NCBI RefSeq assembly: GCF_027497195.1
Contig: NZ_CP114905.1
Coordinates: forward strand, 372,001-436,000
DNA: 64,000 bases
Reading direction: 5' to 3'
DNA from: Streptomyces sp. WMMC500
GTDB taxonomy: Bacteria; Actinomycetota; Actinomycetes; Streptomycetales; Streptomycetaceae
Shown: one piece after another, positions 15,744 to 24,800 of the stretch
Position numbering within the stretch: the first letter of the stretch is position 1
How the letters are laid out: every line of letters begins with the position of its first letter
The notes under the pieces: model-generated
The model's database searches: none
What the model saw: the letters and a program-made list of their open reading frames with translations, nothing else
What the model was told of the DNA's origin: nothing
Translations under genes and position numbers: made by a program

Positions 15744-16816
15744 ACGCCCGTGCCGGCACTCAGCGGAAGCGGCCGCGGCTCCGGGCGGCCGTGTACGACC
15801 CGGCGTACGCCTGCTACGGGGCGGCGTCCTTGCGGTAGCGCAGCAGCAGCGACGTAGGCGCAGGCCCCTTCGGGTGTGGAGGTGAGCAGGGGGCGACGGA
15901 CGATGCGATGCGGCGGGAAATCCTCACCGAACTCGATGTGTGCGTCACGCTGCATCCGCGCAGCCGGAGGCCGCGGGTGATGATGACGGGAACGAACATC
16001 CGTCGCGCCCAGGACTTCGGACAGCCGCCATCCGGCAGCGTGGTGGCCGAACCGGCCGACCAGACGCGTAGCCACGACCGGACAGCGGGTCCGTGCGCGC
16101 CAGTACATCAGCGTCTGGGGATCACGTGCGACCAGGCGACCGGGTCGGAACCATCCGGCCAGCAGGCCGCAACCGCGCGAGCACGGCGGACACGACGACA
16201 CGGGCGCCGGGCGAGAACAAGACGGGTGGCAGGCAGCAGAGGAGGAGTGCATGCAAGACCCCCGGGGGATCGATGGCCTCTTACTGCAAGAGGCCGGATC
16301 CGGGGGTACCAACGGACATTACGGAGCGCGTTTCCACCCGTGGGCTCCACCACCTCTCCGCCACCCGCCCCGACCGCTACCGCACGCCCGACGGGCGCCC
16401 CGATGCGCGCGCCCCGACACAGGATCGACCCGTGGACGCACAGCGGATCACGGACGCCGCGGCCCGCGTCGGCCGCTTCTTCGGGCCGCCGGTCACGGAC
16501 GAGGCAGTCGGCGCGGTGGAGCAGCAGGTCGAGGCTGTCTCGCAGGCTCGCCCTCTCATCCAGGCCGCGCTGGATGCCGCCCCGCGGCTGTCGGACGTCG
16601 CGGCGGTCCTGTCGAAGCCCACAGCGGCAGCCTCCCCGAGGCGCAGGAGGGAGGGCCACCGCCTGTGCCGCCGGGGGGTCGGCGCCGGCATCGGGGGTGT
16701 CCGGCTCTGATGCCGTGCAGCCGCGGCGCGGCATCGGCGGGATCCGCCCCGCGGCATCCTGCCGAAACCGGCGACCGACGCGCTCGGCTACCTCGCCGAG
16801 GTGGCGAACTCGCGGC
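15744..16816. other. Gene-poor stretch with decayed coding traces
   Basis: About 1.1 kb. A short + strand run at 16432-16620 (VDAQRITDAAARVGRFFG onward) and another at about 16755-16815 (ILPKPATDALGYLAEVANS) read like pieces of real proteins, but neither has a complete frame with a clear start. I take them as gene remnants. The hairpin at 16258-16307 is the one structured element. Confidence 0.45.
16258..16307. repeat. Long two-part hairpin with clustered restriction-site-like palindromes
   Basis: The outer stem ACCCCCGG (16258-16265) pairs with CCGGGGGT (16300-16307). The inner stem GGCCTCTT (16275-16282) pairs with AAGAGGCC (16288-16295) around a 5-base loop. A strong AGGAGGAG and an ATG (16251) lie just upstream. 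CCCGGG, ATCGAT, GGATCC and GGTACC all occur within 50 bp. Confidence 0.6.
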
Positions 16817-17569
16817 TCAGCGGCGCACCGCGTGCAGGTACCACACCTGCCCGGTGGCCCGGCCCCGCTCGTCGACCTCGATCTCGTCGGGCTTGACGGT
16901 GAGGCCGATGGAGGCGAGCCGCTTCAGGTCCATCGCGGCGATGCTCTCCTTGGTGAACGCGGTGACGTAACGCGCGGGCTCGATGTCCAGGATGTCCCAG
17001 TGCGGTCCCACCCTCGTGCGCAGGTCCTCCTGACTGATCGACTGCGGCAGCCGGAAACCGCCCCGGCCGCAGTCGGAGAACAGGTGCAGGTGGGCGCCGG
17101 GCTTGGCCACCCGGCGCAGCGTCGCGGCGTAGGTGCGCTGCTGCTCCGGGGTGAGGCAGTGGTAGAGCGCGCTGTCCAGCACCGTGGTGAAGCGCTCGTC
17201 GGCCAGCTCCTCGAGCCTGGTCGCGTCGGACTGGACGAATTCCACCTCGAGGCCGCGCTCGGTGGCCCGCTGCCGGGCCTGGTCCAGCGCGGTCGTCGAC
17301 ACGTCGATCCCGGTGACCCGGTATCCCTTGTCGGCGAGGAACATCGCGTTCTCGCCGAGGCCGCACCCCGCATCGAGGACCTCGCCGCTGAACTTCCCCG
17401 ACCGTTCCAGCTCGACGACGGCCGGCTGCGCCTCCCCGATGTCCCACGGCGTAGCCTTTGTGGCCTTTAAGGAGACGTCGGAACCCTCGACGGGTGGCTT
17501 GCCCTGGTAGATCGACTCGTAGTCGACGTCATCCCAGGCGAAGGTGGATTCTGCGGAATTATCCGGCAT
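16817..17569 (-). CDS. Class I SAM-dependent methyltransferase
   Basis: A 250-aa protein with the SAM-binding core: motif I VLDAGCGLGENAMFLADKGY, then VTGIDVSTTALDQARQRA with the acidic residue that binds the SAM ribose, and the SDATRLEEL adenine-loop region. The middle (SALYHCLTPEQQRTYAATLRRVAKPG) is typical of small-molecule methyltransferases of the methyltransf_25/TehB-like group. The acceptor is unknown. The ATG at 17569 has AAAGGGAG 5 bases upstream. It stands alone, followed by decayed DNA and preceded by a transposase fragment, so it may have arrived by transfer. Confidence 0.85.
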   Translation of the reverse strand: MPDNSAESTFAWDDVDYESIYQGKPPVEGSDVSLKATKATPWDIGEAQPAVVELERSGKFSGEVLDAGCGLGENAMFLADKGYRVTGIDVSTTALDQARQRATERGLEVEFVQSDATRLEELADERFTTVLDSALYHCLTPEQQRTYAATLRRVAKPGAHLHLFSDCGRGGFRLPQSISQEDLRTRVGPHWDILDIEPARYVTAFTKESIAAMDLKRLASIGLTVKPDEIEVDERGRATGQVWYLHAVRR

Positions 17570-17612
17570 GACTGCTCCCTTTCCCTAGCACCGTGCACTG
17601 AGCGGATCTCAT

Positions 17613-18077
17613 CTACGCCGCTGCGGCTGACGCGTTCTTCCGTTGGATGACGAATAGCGCGTGCAGCAGCGGGGTGATCTTGTTGGGGCTGATGCGGACT
17701 CGGTCGAGCACGCGCCAGCGTTTGAACGAGGCGAAGCCCCGTTCCACGGGTGCGCGCAACTTGGCCAGGGCGGTGCTCGCTTGTTCCTCCCAGCCGTTGT
17801 GACCCTTTCCGGCTGGTCGCTTGACCGGGGCGCGGATGGTGCCGCCGGCGCCCTGGTAGCCGGAGTCGGCGGTGGCGCGGATCGCCGTTGGCCTCGGTGG
17901 CCAGGGCGGCGCACCGCCAGGTCGGGATGTCGGAGGGGACGTCGAGGGTGGCACGATCGGAGACCACGAAGCTCCTTGTGTCGCGGGCGAGTTGGCACTC
18001 CCGTCAACGGCGAGGAGCTTCGCCGCGTCACGGGCACGGGGCGACCAGCCGCCGCCTCGTTCACCCCCACCGGTCAA
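17613..18077 (-). pseudogene. IS5-family transposase, C-terminal fragment, frameshifted
   Basis: The - strand frame ending at 17613 carries the end of a DDE transposase: GYQGAGGTIRAPVKRPAGKG, LAKLRAPVERGFASFKRWRV with the catalytic Glu, and ISPNKITPLLHALFVIQRKN. Upstream of about 17885 the matching coding sense moves to another frame (VVSDRATLDVPSDIPTWRCA), so there is at least one frameshift and the N-terminal half is missing. No terminal inverted repeats were found. Confidence 0.7.
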
Positions 18078-18089
18078 GATGAGGCCCGC

Positions 18090-18467
18090 TCAGTGCTGGT
18101 CGGCGGACGCGGGGAGCTGCGGGCCGAGCACCTGAGGCTCTGGACGGGCATACAACACCTTCCGGTCACACCACGTAGTGAAGATCACACCTGTGAGCGC
18201 CAGCACTCTCAGCATACGCGCCCCTGCGACCGTATGCAGCCGCTTCAACTCCCGTGCCGACGGGGCCAGTTCCCACGCTCCGGAAGCGAAACAGAATTCG
18301 CCCAGCCGCAGAGCGCCGGCGAGGTGGAAGACGATACCGGCGCGGTCTTTCCGGCGGAGGACGATCCGCGCACGGGTCGAAGTGGTCGCCACCTCCCACG
18401 AACCGTCCCCGGCGGACATGACGTCATCGCCGCTATGGCCGAGAATCCGGGCGGCTTCCCGCGCCAC
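18090..18467 (-). CDS. Hypothetical protein
   Basis: A 125-aa frame that I do not recognise. It starts at GTG 18467 (MAREAARILGHSGDDVMSAG) and has strongly GC-biased third positions, as expected of a real gene here. The composition is balanced rather than Arg/Pro-rich. The middle, VLRRKDRAGIVFHLAGAL, and ARMLRVLALTGVIFTTW near the end are mildly hydrophobic. No ribosome site is obvious. It lies just upstream of the transposase relic, so it could be a truncated gene. Confidence 0.4.
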   Translation of the reverse strand: MAREAARILGHSGDDVMSAGDGSWEVATTSTRARIVLRRKDRAGIVFHLAGALRLGEFCFASGAWELAPSARELKRLHTVAGARMLRVLALTGVIFTTWCDRKVLYARPEPQVLGPQLPASADQH

Positions 18468-19131
18468 ATGCGCATACCGGGTGACCTCCCGCCAACGGGT
18501 CAGCGGCTCTCAGCGATGGCCGATCGGACGGCCGGGAAGAAACCGACCATGCCATCAAGGAAACAAGATGAGGTGATATCGAAGAAGAATCGTCGCGGTC
18601 CGCGACGGGCATCAGGGAACCTCCAAGAACGCCAGAAAGTCGAGGGTGGGTCGCGGCAGTCCATAAACAGCTCCTGCGCTCGCGGCCCGGGATACACCCG
18701 CTTCCCGGGCTCGTCGTCACTCGTCCTTGCATGCTGGCATGCGGTACTGACCTTCAGCTCAGCCCACGGCCACGCGTCGGTCACCCTGCTCGGCCTCTCG
18801 GCCGCCGCCCTGGCACTGCTCGCCACGACGGTCACCCTCACCGACGCGCGAACGAGCCACTCGAAGACCCCGGCGCGGGTGCCGGAGCCCGAGTACGTCC
18901 CGTGACACGGTGAGGCCCTCCCGGCCGTACGGGAGAAATCAGCGTGCCGTGACCCGCTCCACGGGACCTGGGACGCGTCCGTCATCCCGAACGGGTCGCC
19001 GCCAGGTACTCGAACTCGTTGCGGTGGTTCGGGCCGGCGGTGGAATCCGTGGAGACGCGTCCGGGCGCGGCACGGCGGTCCTACGCTGGGCCCCGTCGCT
19101 GCCGTGGCGGCACCCGGGGAGGGACGGCGTT
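18468..19131. other. Stretch without a convincing gene
   Basis: A + strand frame ending at 18905 has a hydrophobic run (HASVTLLGLSAAALALLATT) that could be a small membrane protein or a remnant, but I see no clear start or ribosome site. Nothing else is recognised. Confidence 0.4.
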
Positions 19132-19491
19132 GTGCATCTGATCGAGTTTCCGCTGGCCGGGGACGGGGCCGGCAGTGTTCGGATCGAGGCCGACGAGGAG
19201 GCGGACGGCATCGTCCGTGCCGCCAGGCCCGGGGAGGTCGCGGCGAGCGCGGGGCGGACGCTGCAGGACGCCCTCGATGGCATCCGCCCCGTGGCGGCGG
19301 CCGTGCACGAGCGGTTGCGCGCGCTGCCGGCGGCGCCGGACCGGGTGACCGTCGAGTTCGGCGTCAAGCTGTCGGCGGAGGCCGGGGTGATCGTGGCCCG
19401 TGGCACCGCGGAGGCGAACTTCACCGTGACGCTGGAGTGGGAGTCCGGCCAGGGCCACCGGGACCGGGACCGGAACGACGACCCCGCGTGA
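19132..19491 (+). CDS. Trypsin-co-occurring domain protein (trypco1, CU044_2847 family)
   Basis: A 119-aa protein. The C-terminal half carries the family block VTVEFGVKLSAEAGVIVARG and EANFTVTLEW. These small proteins co-occur with trypsin-like proteases in actinobacterial conflict-type systems, and a trypsin-like gene lies in the same locus at 29160-30146. The GTG at 19132 has GGAGGG (19118-19123) 8 bases upstream. It is followed, after 141 bp with a promoter-like sequence, by the FxsA-like peptide gene. The molecular function is not known. Confidence 0.8.
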   Translation: MHLIEFPLAGDGAGSVRIEADEEADGIVRAARPGEVAASAGRTLQDALDGIRPVAAAVHERLRALPAAPDRVTVEFGVKLSAEAGVIVARGTAEANFTVTLEWESGQGHRDRDRNDDPA

Positions 19492-19561
19492 CCACCCGTA
19501 CGTCCCGCCGCGCGCTGGCGCAAAACCATACGGTGGCGCCCCGGGCGCGCGATGCCCTCTG

Positions 19562-19590
19562 TTGCGCCCCTCGCTGACGGCGCATCATAT
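19562..19590 (+). promoter_or_regulatory. Possible promoter of the peptide-HExxH operon
   Basis: TTGCGC (19562-19567), a 17-base spacer, then TCATAT (19585-19590). It lies 42 bp upstream of the FxsA-like gene start in otherwise GC-rich DNA. Confidence 0.35.
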
Positions 19591-19632
19591 CCTCAGGGCA
19601 GATGTCAGCTTGAGGACAGGGGGTACCGCGGA

Positions 19633-19806
19633 GTGGAGCGGTACGAAGAGTTCATCGAGACGGAACTGGTGGACGTGGCCGGCCTGTCGCTGGATGAGAT
19701 CCTCCTGTGCGACATGGCTGCGCTGGAAGGTTCCGCCCGGCGCGTCCTACTCCAGGTCGACCTGCCGAAGCCGCTGGTGGCCAGCAAGGACAGTGGAGGT
19801 TGCTGA
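19633..19806 (+). CDS. FxsA-like small peptide, probable substrate of the HExxH enzyme
   Basis: A 57-aa peptide. The central block ELVDVAGLSLDEILLCDM plus ALEGSARRVLLQVDLP matches the conserved region of FxSxx-COOH (FxsA) peptides, which runs D(V/L)-x-G-L-x-L-x-E-L ... L-x-x-A-L-R-R-V-L. FxsA peptides end with Phe-x-Ser-x-x; this one ends PLVASKDSGGC, so the signature tail is absent and a Ser/Asp/Cys-containing tail replaces it. GTG 19633 follows AGGGGG by 9 bases. A longer frame to an ATG at 19552 exists but lacks a ribosome site and family similarity. Its stop is 32 bp before the HExxH gene, so the two should be co-translated. I infer that it is a ribosomally made peptide modified by that enzyme. 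Confidence 0.65.
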   Translation: MERYEEFIETELVDVAGLSLDEILLCDMAALEGSARRVLLQVDLPKPLVASKDSGGC

Positions 19807-19838
19807 GCCCCGGCCGACCGCCGACAGCGGGAGCCCCC

Positions 19839-21752
19839 GTGGTGCCGAGCGGTGCGCTGCCGTCGTCCGCGACCCCGCCGCCGCCCCGGCCCGCGGCCCC
19901 GGTCGGCGAGGGGTTCGGCGCGCATGTGCTGCCTGCGCGCGCGTACACTCAACTCGCCGCCGGCGGCGGTGACCGCGAGACCGCACGGCTCCTCGGCCGC
20001 GCCCAGCGCAGCAAGAGGCTGCTCCTGCTGCGGATGGTGCACGACGCGATCGCGGAGGACCCCGCCGTCCTGGGGCGATTACCGACGCCCGCGGTGGCAT
20101 GGGGGTTGCTGACCAGAGCCCAGCGTGCCGACGCCGCCGCCTTCGACGCCGTCCTGATGCATCCGTCCACCGGTGTGTGGGCGTCCGGGCTGCTGCGCCG
20201 TCTACGCGGTGTCGCGGCGGCCGACGTACCGCTGTGGGTCGAGGCCGGGCACCTGCACACGCTCGCCGCCGCGGCGGCGATCAGGGCCGGGACGGATTTC
20301 GAGATCAATGTGCCGGTACGGGACGGCCGTTGCGTCCATCTGCCCTCGCTGGGCACCGTGTTCTTCCCCGGCGACCTCCCCTACACCGGCCGGCGGGAGC
20401 AGAACCCGGGCCTCGCCGGCGTGCGGCGCGCCGGTGGCAGCGTCGCCGTCATCACCCCCCGGCTGTCGTGCGTCCTGCTGCCCGACGACGTACGCGCCGA
20501 GACCCGCGGCTGGCGGCCCATACCGGCCGTCCGGGCGACCGCCGGGACGCGGCAGTGGTCGGTCGGGCTGGACGACGCGGACCCGTACGGCCCGTTCGTC
20601 CGCGGCCGGGAGGTGCCGCGGCTGAGCCCGCAGCGGCTGCGTAGCTGGCAGTCGTTGCTGGACGGAGCCTGGGAAATGCTGTGTCGGGACCAGCCCGAGC
20701 TGGCCGGCAGCCTCGCCGAGACGATGCGCTCTCTCGTACCGCTGGCGCCCGCAGTGCGCGGCGAGCCGTACAGCGCGACGTCACCCGAGTCGTACGGCAG
20801 CGCCATGGTCGGCCTGCCGCGCACGCCCACAAGCCTGGCAGTCGCCCTCGTCCACGAGTTCCAGCACGTCAAACTGGGGGCTCTGCTCGACCTGGCGAGC
20901 CTGTGCCGCCCGGACGGCGAAGAGGTGCTGTACGCGCCGTGGCGTACGGATCCCCGGCCCGCGGCCGGGGTGCTGCAGGGCGTGTACGCGCACGTGGGCA
21001 TTACCGGCTTCTGGCGCGGCCGGCGGCTGACGGCACCGGAGGGGGCGGCGAGCCTCGCGCACTTCGAGTTCGCGTTGTGGCGCAAGGGCACCCTGCGGGC
21101 CATCGACGACCTGGACGCCCGAGACGAGCTCACGGACCTCGGGCGGCACTTCGTGGCGCAGTTGCGCGCGGTTCTGGCGCCCTGGTGCGAGGAGTCGGTG
21201 CCGGAGCGCGAGGCGGCGGACGCGGGGCTGCTCGCCACGGACCACCGGGCCATGTGGCGGCTGCGCAACACGCAACCGCCGGCCGATGCCGTCGGGCGGC
21301 TGGCGCGTGCCTGGGCGCGCCGGGAAGGGCCGCGAGCAGGGGCTCTGGAACCGGCCGTGTCCGCGATCCGTGGCGAGGTGCTGCCGGGCGAACAGTCCCA
21401 TCGGGCGCGGCTGGTGAAGTCGCGCTGGCGCGATCCGGACGAGTTCGCTTGGTGGAACGGGCGGCCCGAGCGGTCCGGGGCGCCGGCCGCGGACGTCGCC
21501 TTGGTCGAGCGCGAGTACGCCGCTGCGGCGCTCGGCTACACGGAAGAAGTACGCCAGCGGCCCGAGGCGTCGAGCCCGTGGGTCGGCCTCGGCCTTGCCC
21601 TGGCCGGCCTCGGCGAGGAACGGGCCGCTGCCGCGCTGCTCGACCGCCCCGAACTCGTACGGGCCGTCTGGCTGCACCACGGCTCCGCAACCCGGTCCGG
21701 GGCAGGAGCATCCCCGGTGTCGCTGGCCGAATGGCTCGGCACCGCCGACTGA
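19839..21752 (+). CDS. HExxH motif-containing putative peptide-modification enzyme (aKG-HExxH peptide beta-hydroxylase family)
   Basis: A protein of about 637 aa. The key motif is HEFQHVKLGALLDL, with H339, E340 and H343, the mark of this actinobacterial family found next to FxsA-type or other precursor peptides. Family members have been proposed or shown to be Fe(II)/2-oxoglutarate-type peptide hydroxylases despite the protease-like motif. The segment before it, EPYSATSPESYGSAMVGLPR, and the later YAPWRTDPRPAAGVLQGVYAHVGITGFW are also typical. No CxxxCxxC radical-SAM motif is present, so this enzyme is not FxsB. GTG 19839 with GGGAG 5 bases upstream is my choice; TTG 19800 and coupling to the peptide stop are alternatives. 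A strong hairpin follows the stop. Confidence 0.75.
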   Translation: MVPSGALPSSATPPPPRPAAPVGEGFGAHVLPARAYTQLAAGGGDRETARLLGRAQRSKRLLLLRMVHDAIAEDPAVLGRLPTPAVAWGLLTRAQRADAAAFDAVLMHPSTGVWASGLLRRLRGVAAADVPLWVEAGHLHTLAAAAAIRAGTDFEINVPVRDGRCVHLPSLGTVFFPGDLPYTGRREQNPGLAGVRRAGGSVAVITPRLSCVLLPDDVRAETRGWRPIPAVRATAGTRQWSVGLDDADPYGPFVRGREVPRLSPQRLRSWQSLLDGAWEMLCRDQPELAGSLAETMRSLVPLAPAVRGEPYSATSPESYGSAMVGLPRTPTSLAVALVHEFQHVKLGALLDLASLCRPDGEEVLYAPWRTDPRPAAGVLQGVYAHVGITGFWRGRRLTAPEGAASLAHFEFALWRKGTLRAIDDLDARDELTDLGRHFVAQLRAVLAPWCEESVPEREAADAGLLATDHRAMWRLRNTQPPADAVGRLARAWARREGPRAGALEPAVSAIRGEVLPGEQSHRARLVKSRWRDPDEFAWWNGRPERSGAPAADVALVEREYAAAALGYTEEVRQRPEASSPWVGLGLALAGLGEERAAAALLDRPELVRAVWLHHGSATRSGAGASPVSLAEWLGTAD

Positions 21753-21760
21753 ACACAGCG

Positions 21761-21788
21761 TGGCGGAGGGAGCCTTCTCCCTCCGCCA
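21761..21788. terminator. Bidirectional terminator between convergent HExxH and FxsT genes
   Basis: TGGCGGAGGGA (21761-21771), loop GCCTTC, TCCCTCCGCCA (21778-21788): a perfect 11-bp stem, 9 bases after the HExxH stop and 62 bases past the FxsT stop on the other strand. Confidence 0.75.
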
Positions 21789-21810
21789 CACCGCGCCGGC
21801 GTACTCGGAA

Positions 21811-21835
21811 CACTCACCTCCGCAGCGGAGGAGTG
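21811..21835 (-). terminator. Second stem-loop after FxsT
   Basis: CACT-CA-CCTCCG, loop CAG, CGGAGG-AGTG: a 10-bp stem with a 2-base bulge, 15 bases downstream of the FxsT stop (21851, - strand). Confidence 0.5.
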
Positions 21836-21850
21836 TGCCCCGGCCCGCCT

Positions 21851-24800
21851 TCAGATCACCATGACCTCCGCGTCGCAGTCGGCACGGTCGCCACGCGTTG
21901 CCGCGGTCGTCGCGGGGTGGCCCTGCCCCAGGCTCTGCCGCAGGCTGGAGAGCGCGGCGGCGTAGAGCGTCTCGGCCCGCTTGCTCTTGCCGAGCGTACG
22001 CAGGTCGGCGGCGAGGTTCAGAGCGCAGGCGAGTGTCGTCGGGTGACTCGCGCCGAGCGCCTGGTGCGTCCGCCGGTAGGTGTCCTCGTCCAGCTCGGCC
22101 GCCGCCTGGTCCTGCCCCTGGCCGGACAGGTCGCTGGCGAGGTTGATGGCCGCGGCCAGCGTGTAGGGGTGCTCGGGGCCCAGGGTGGAGGTCAGCCCGT
22201 CGACCGCCTCCTGGTCGAGCGCATGCGCCTGCTCGGTCTCGCCGAGGTGGCGCAGCGCGACGGCGAGGTTGGTGCCGACCGCGTAGGTGTACGGGTGCGT
22301 GTCGCCGAGGTTTCGGCGTAGCCGCTCCAGCAGCTCCTGCCCGGTCGTGCATGCTTCCTCGACCTGGCCCGCCTGGCGCTGGGCGATGGCGAGGCTGGAC
22401 GCCGCGCACTGGGTGTCGAAGTGGTCGTCACCGTAGCGGCGCCGGTAGCGCTGCCACGCATCCGCGCAGGCTTCGAGCGCCCCGTCGTGGTCACCGGCCT
22501 TGCGCCGGGCGACCCCGAGGTGCCGCAGCGCGAGCAGGGTGGCGGGCGTCTCGATGCCCGCCAGTTGCTCGAACCTGGTCGAGTTGATCTCCTGAACCTC
22601 GCTGGCCCCGATGTAGTCACCGCACTCCCGCAGGTCGACCGCGAGCAGGCTGCCGAGGAGCAGGGTGAGGAGCGCGTTCTCCCCCAGCACCTCGACGGCG
22701 AGCTGGAGGGTCACGGCGTCGACGTTGCGGGCCGTCTGGAAGTCACCGACGGTGCGCAGCGCCGTGCCGTAGTCGACCGCGCTGCCCAGGGTGTACGGGT
22801 CGCGCTCGCCGAAGGAGCGCATGGCGCGGTCGTAGGCGTCCTTGTTGAGCTTCACCGACGATTCGAAGTCGCCGGCGGCACGCAGGTCGACGGCCACCGC
22901 ACGGGTGGCGAGCAGGGTGTCCTCGTGCGACTCGCCGACGATCCGACGGAGCCGGTCCAGGCTGTCCCTGTTCAGTTCTGCGGCCTCGGTGTACCGGCCG
23001 AGCGAGCGGAGCGCGTGGCCGACGGTGCGGGCCACGGACAGCGCCTGCGAGTCGTCGGGACCGTGCACCTCCCGCCATGTCGTCAGCGCCTCGGTGCCGA
23101 GTTCGCGGCATGCCTCGTGGTCGCCCCAGGTGTAGAGGTACACGACGGTGTTGGCCACGAGTCCGCGGACCCAGCGGTCCTCGCTCTTGACCGCGTCGGA
23201 CGCCCGGATGTGCGGCAGCAGCTCCGCGTACCTGGCCCAGTTCGCGGTGACGGCGGGCTCCCTCGGGTCGCCGCCGGCCATCAGCAGGTGCGCGGCGTCG
23301 CGCATCGAGACGCGCTCGTCCTCGGTCATCTGGTCGATGAGCACCGCCTGGACCAGCCGGTGGAGCTGGATGCTGTTGGTGCGGTGGTCGATACGGGCGA
23401 GGGCGTACCGGTTGACCTCGCGGAGCGCGTGGCCGAGCCGGATCGGGTCGCTCAGCACGTCGCCGAGCAGCCCCGGCAGGGAGGCGTTGCGCCCCGCCAT
23501 GAACAGGGTCCTGGAGACCGGCTCCGGTGCGAAGTAGGCGCACACCTGGAGAAGCTGCAGGGCGGCCGGATTGGTGTCGCGCAGACGGTCCAGCGACACG
23601 TTCCACGCGGCCGCCACCGGGAGCTGGTAGTCCATCGGCGGGGCCAGTTCGAGGAGTTCGCTGCGGCGGTTCACGAACTCCGCCCGCTTGCCCTGGAAGA
23701 GTTCGAGATATTCCTCGGCCGGCATGCCGGTCTCGGCCAGCCAGACCGCGGCCTGCTCGATCGCCAGCGGCAGGTCGCCGAGCTCCTCTGAGAGGTGGTC
23801 GGCCTGCTGGTCGGTCAGCTCGGGACCGCGGCGCCGCAGCAGCGCGACGCTCTCGTCACGGGCGAAAACATCCACCTCGATAGTCCGCGCCATGTTGACC
23901 CATTGTCCGTTCCGGGAAGTGACGAGAATCCGGCCCGTGCCGCCCTGAGGGAAGAAGGGGAGCACGGACTCTGGATTTTCGGCGTTGTCGAATACGAGTA
24001 GCCAATTGCGGTACGGCTCGCCCAGCCGGAGCGCTTCCAGCACCGCGGGAATCGCGGTGTTGGCCTCCGCACCGGTCGGAAGTCGCAGCCGCTGCGCCAG
24101 GTCCACGTATCCCGCGCGGATCTGAGCAGGCTGCCCGGCCGGAATCCACCAGACGATGTCGTACTCCGAACTGTGCCGGTAGGCATACTCGATCGCAATC
24201 TGGGTTTTTCCGACACCGCCCATCCCGTGCAGCGTCTCCGGCAGCACGGCGGTGGTCCCCTGCGTCAGTCTGTTATGCAAATCGCGGAGCGCATCGACCC
24301 GGCCGATGAAGTTGACATTGCGGGGCGGCACGTTGCCCCAGACGGGGGGTGGACTGCCCGACTTGCGCCTGTCGGCGATGGCCCGCTCCACCACTCCCGG
24401 CCGCGGCAAGTGCCTTCCCACCGTCGCACCCGATTCGAGATCGGATGCCCCGCTATCGTTCCTGGACAGTGGACTCTCCGCTGATTCAGCCGGGGTGCCG
24501 GGATCAGTTAAGGGATTCTCGGGCACAGCAACCGCCTCATATCGTAGCGTAACGGACTTAACAACTGGAGCAGTGCGCGAGCGCGAGTCGCCGCCGGAGC
24601 GCGCAGCCGACTCGTCCCCGGAAGGCCGCAACCTGCTCAACCTGCCCGCCCACGGGCGGTAGGGGCCGGACAGCGCGTGCAGCGCCCGGACGACCGGAGC
24701 GTAGTAGTCCCAGTGCTCGTCCCCCGCCGGCATGCGCACCTCGCCGGCCACCCGCGAGGGTTCCGCCAGCACTTCGCCCAGTTTCCGCAGCTCGGGCAGC

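Noticed and set aside
16432..16710. Short + strand frame starting VDAQRITDAAARVGRFFG
   Set aside because: The first 60 residues look protein-like, but the rest is Arg-rich and there is no ribosome site. I treat it as a remnant, not a gene.
19552..19632. N-terminal extension of the FxsA-like peptide to ATG 19552
   Set aside because: No ribosome site, it overlaps the promoter-like sequence, and similarity to FxsA begins only after GTG 19633.
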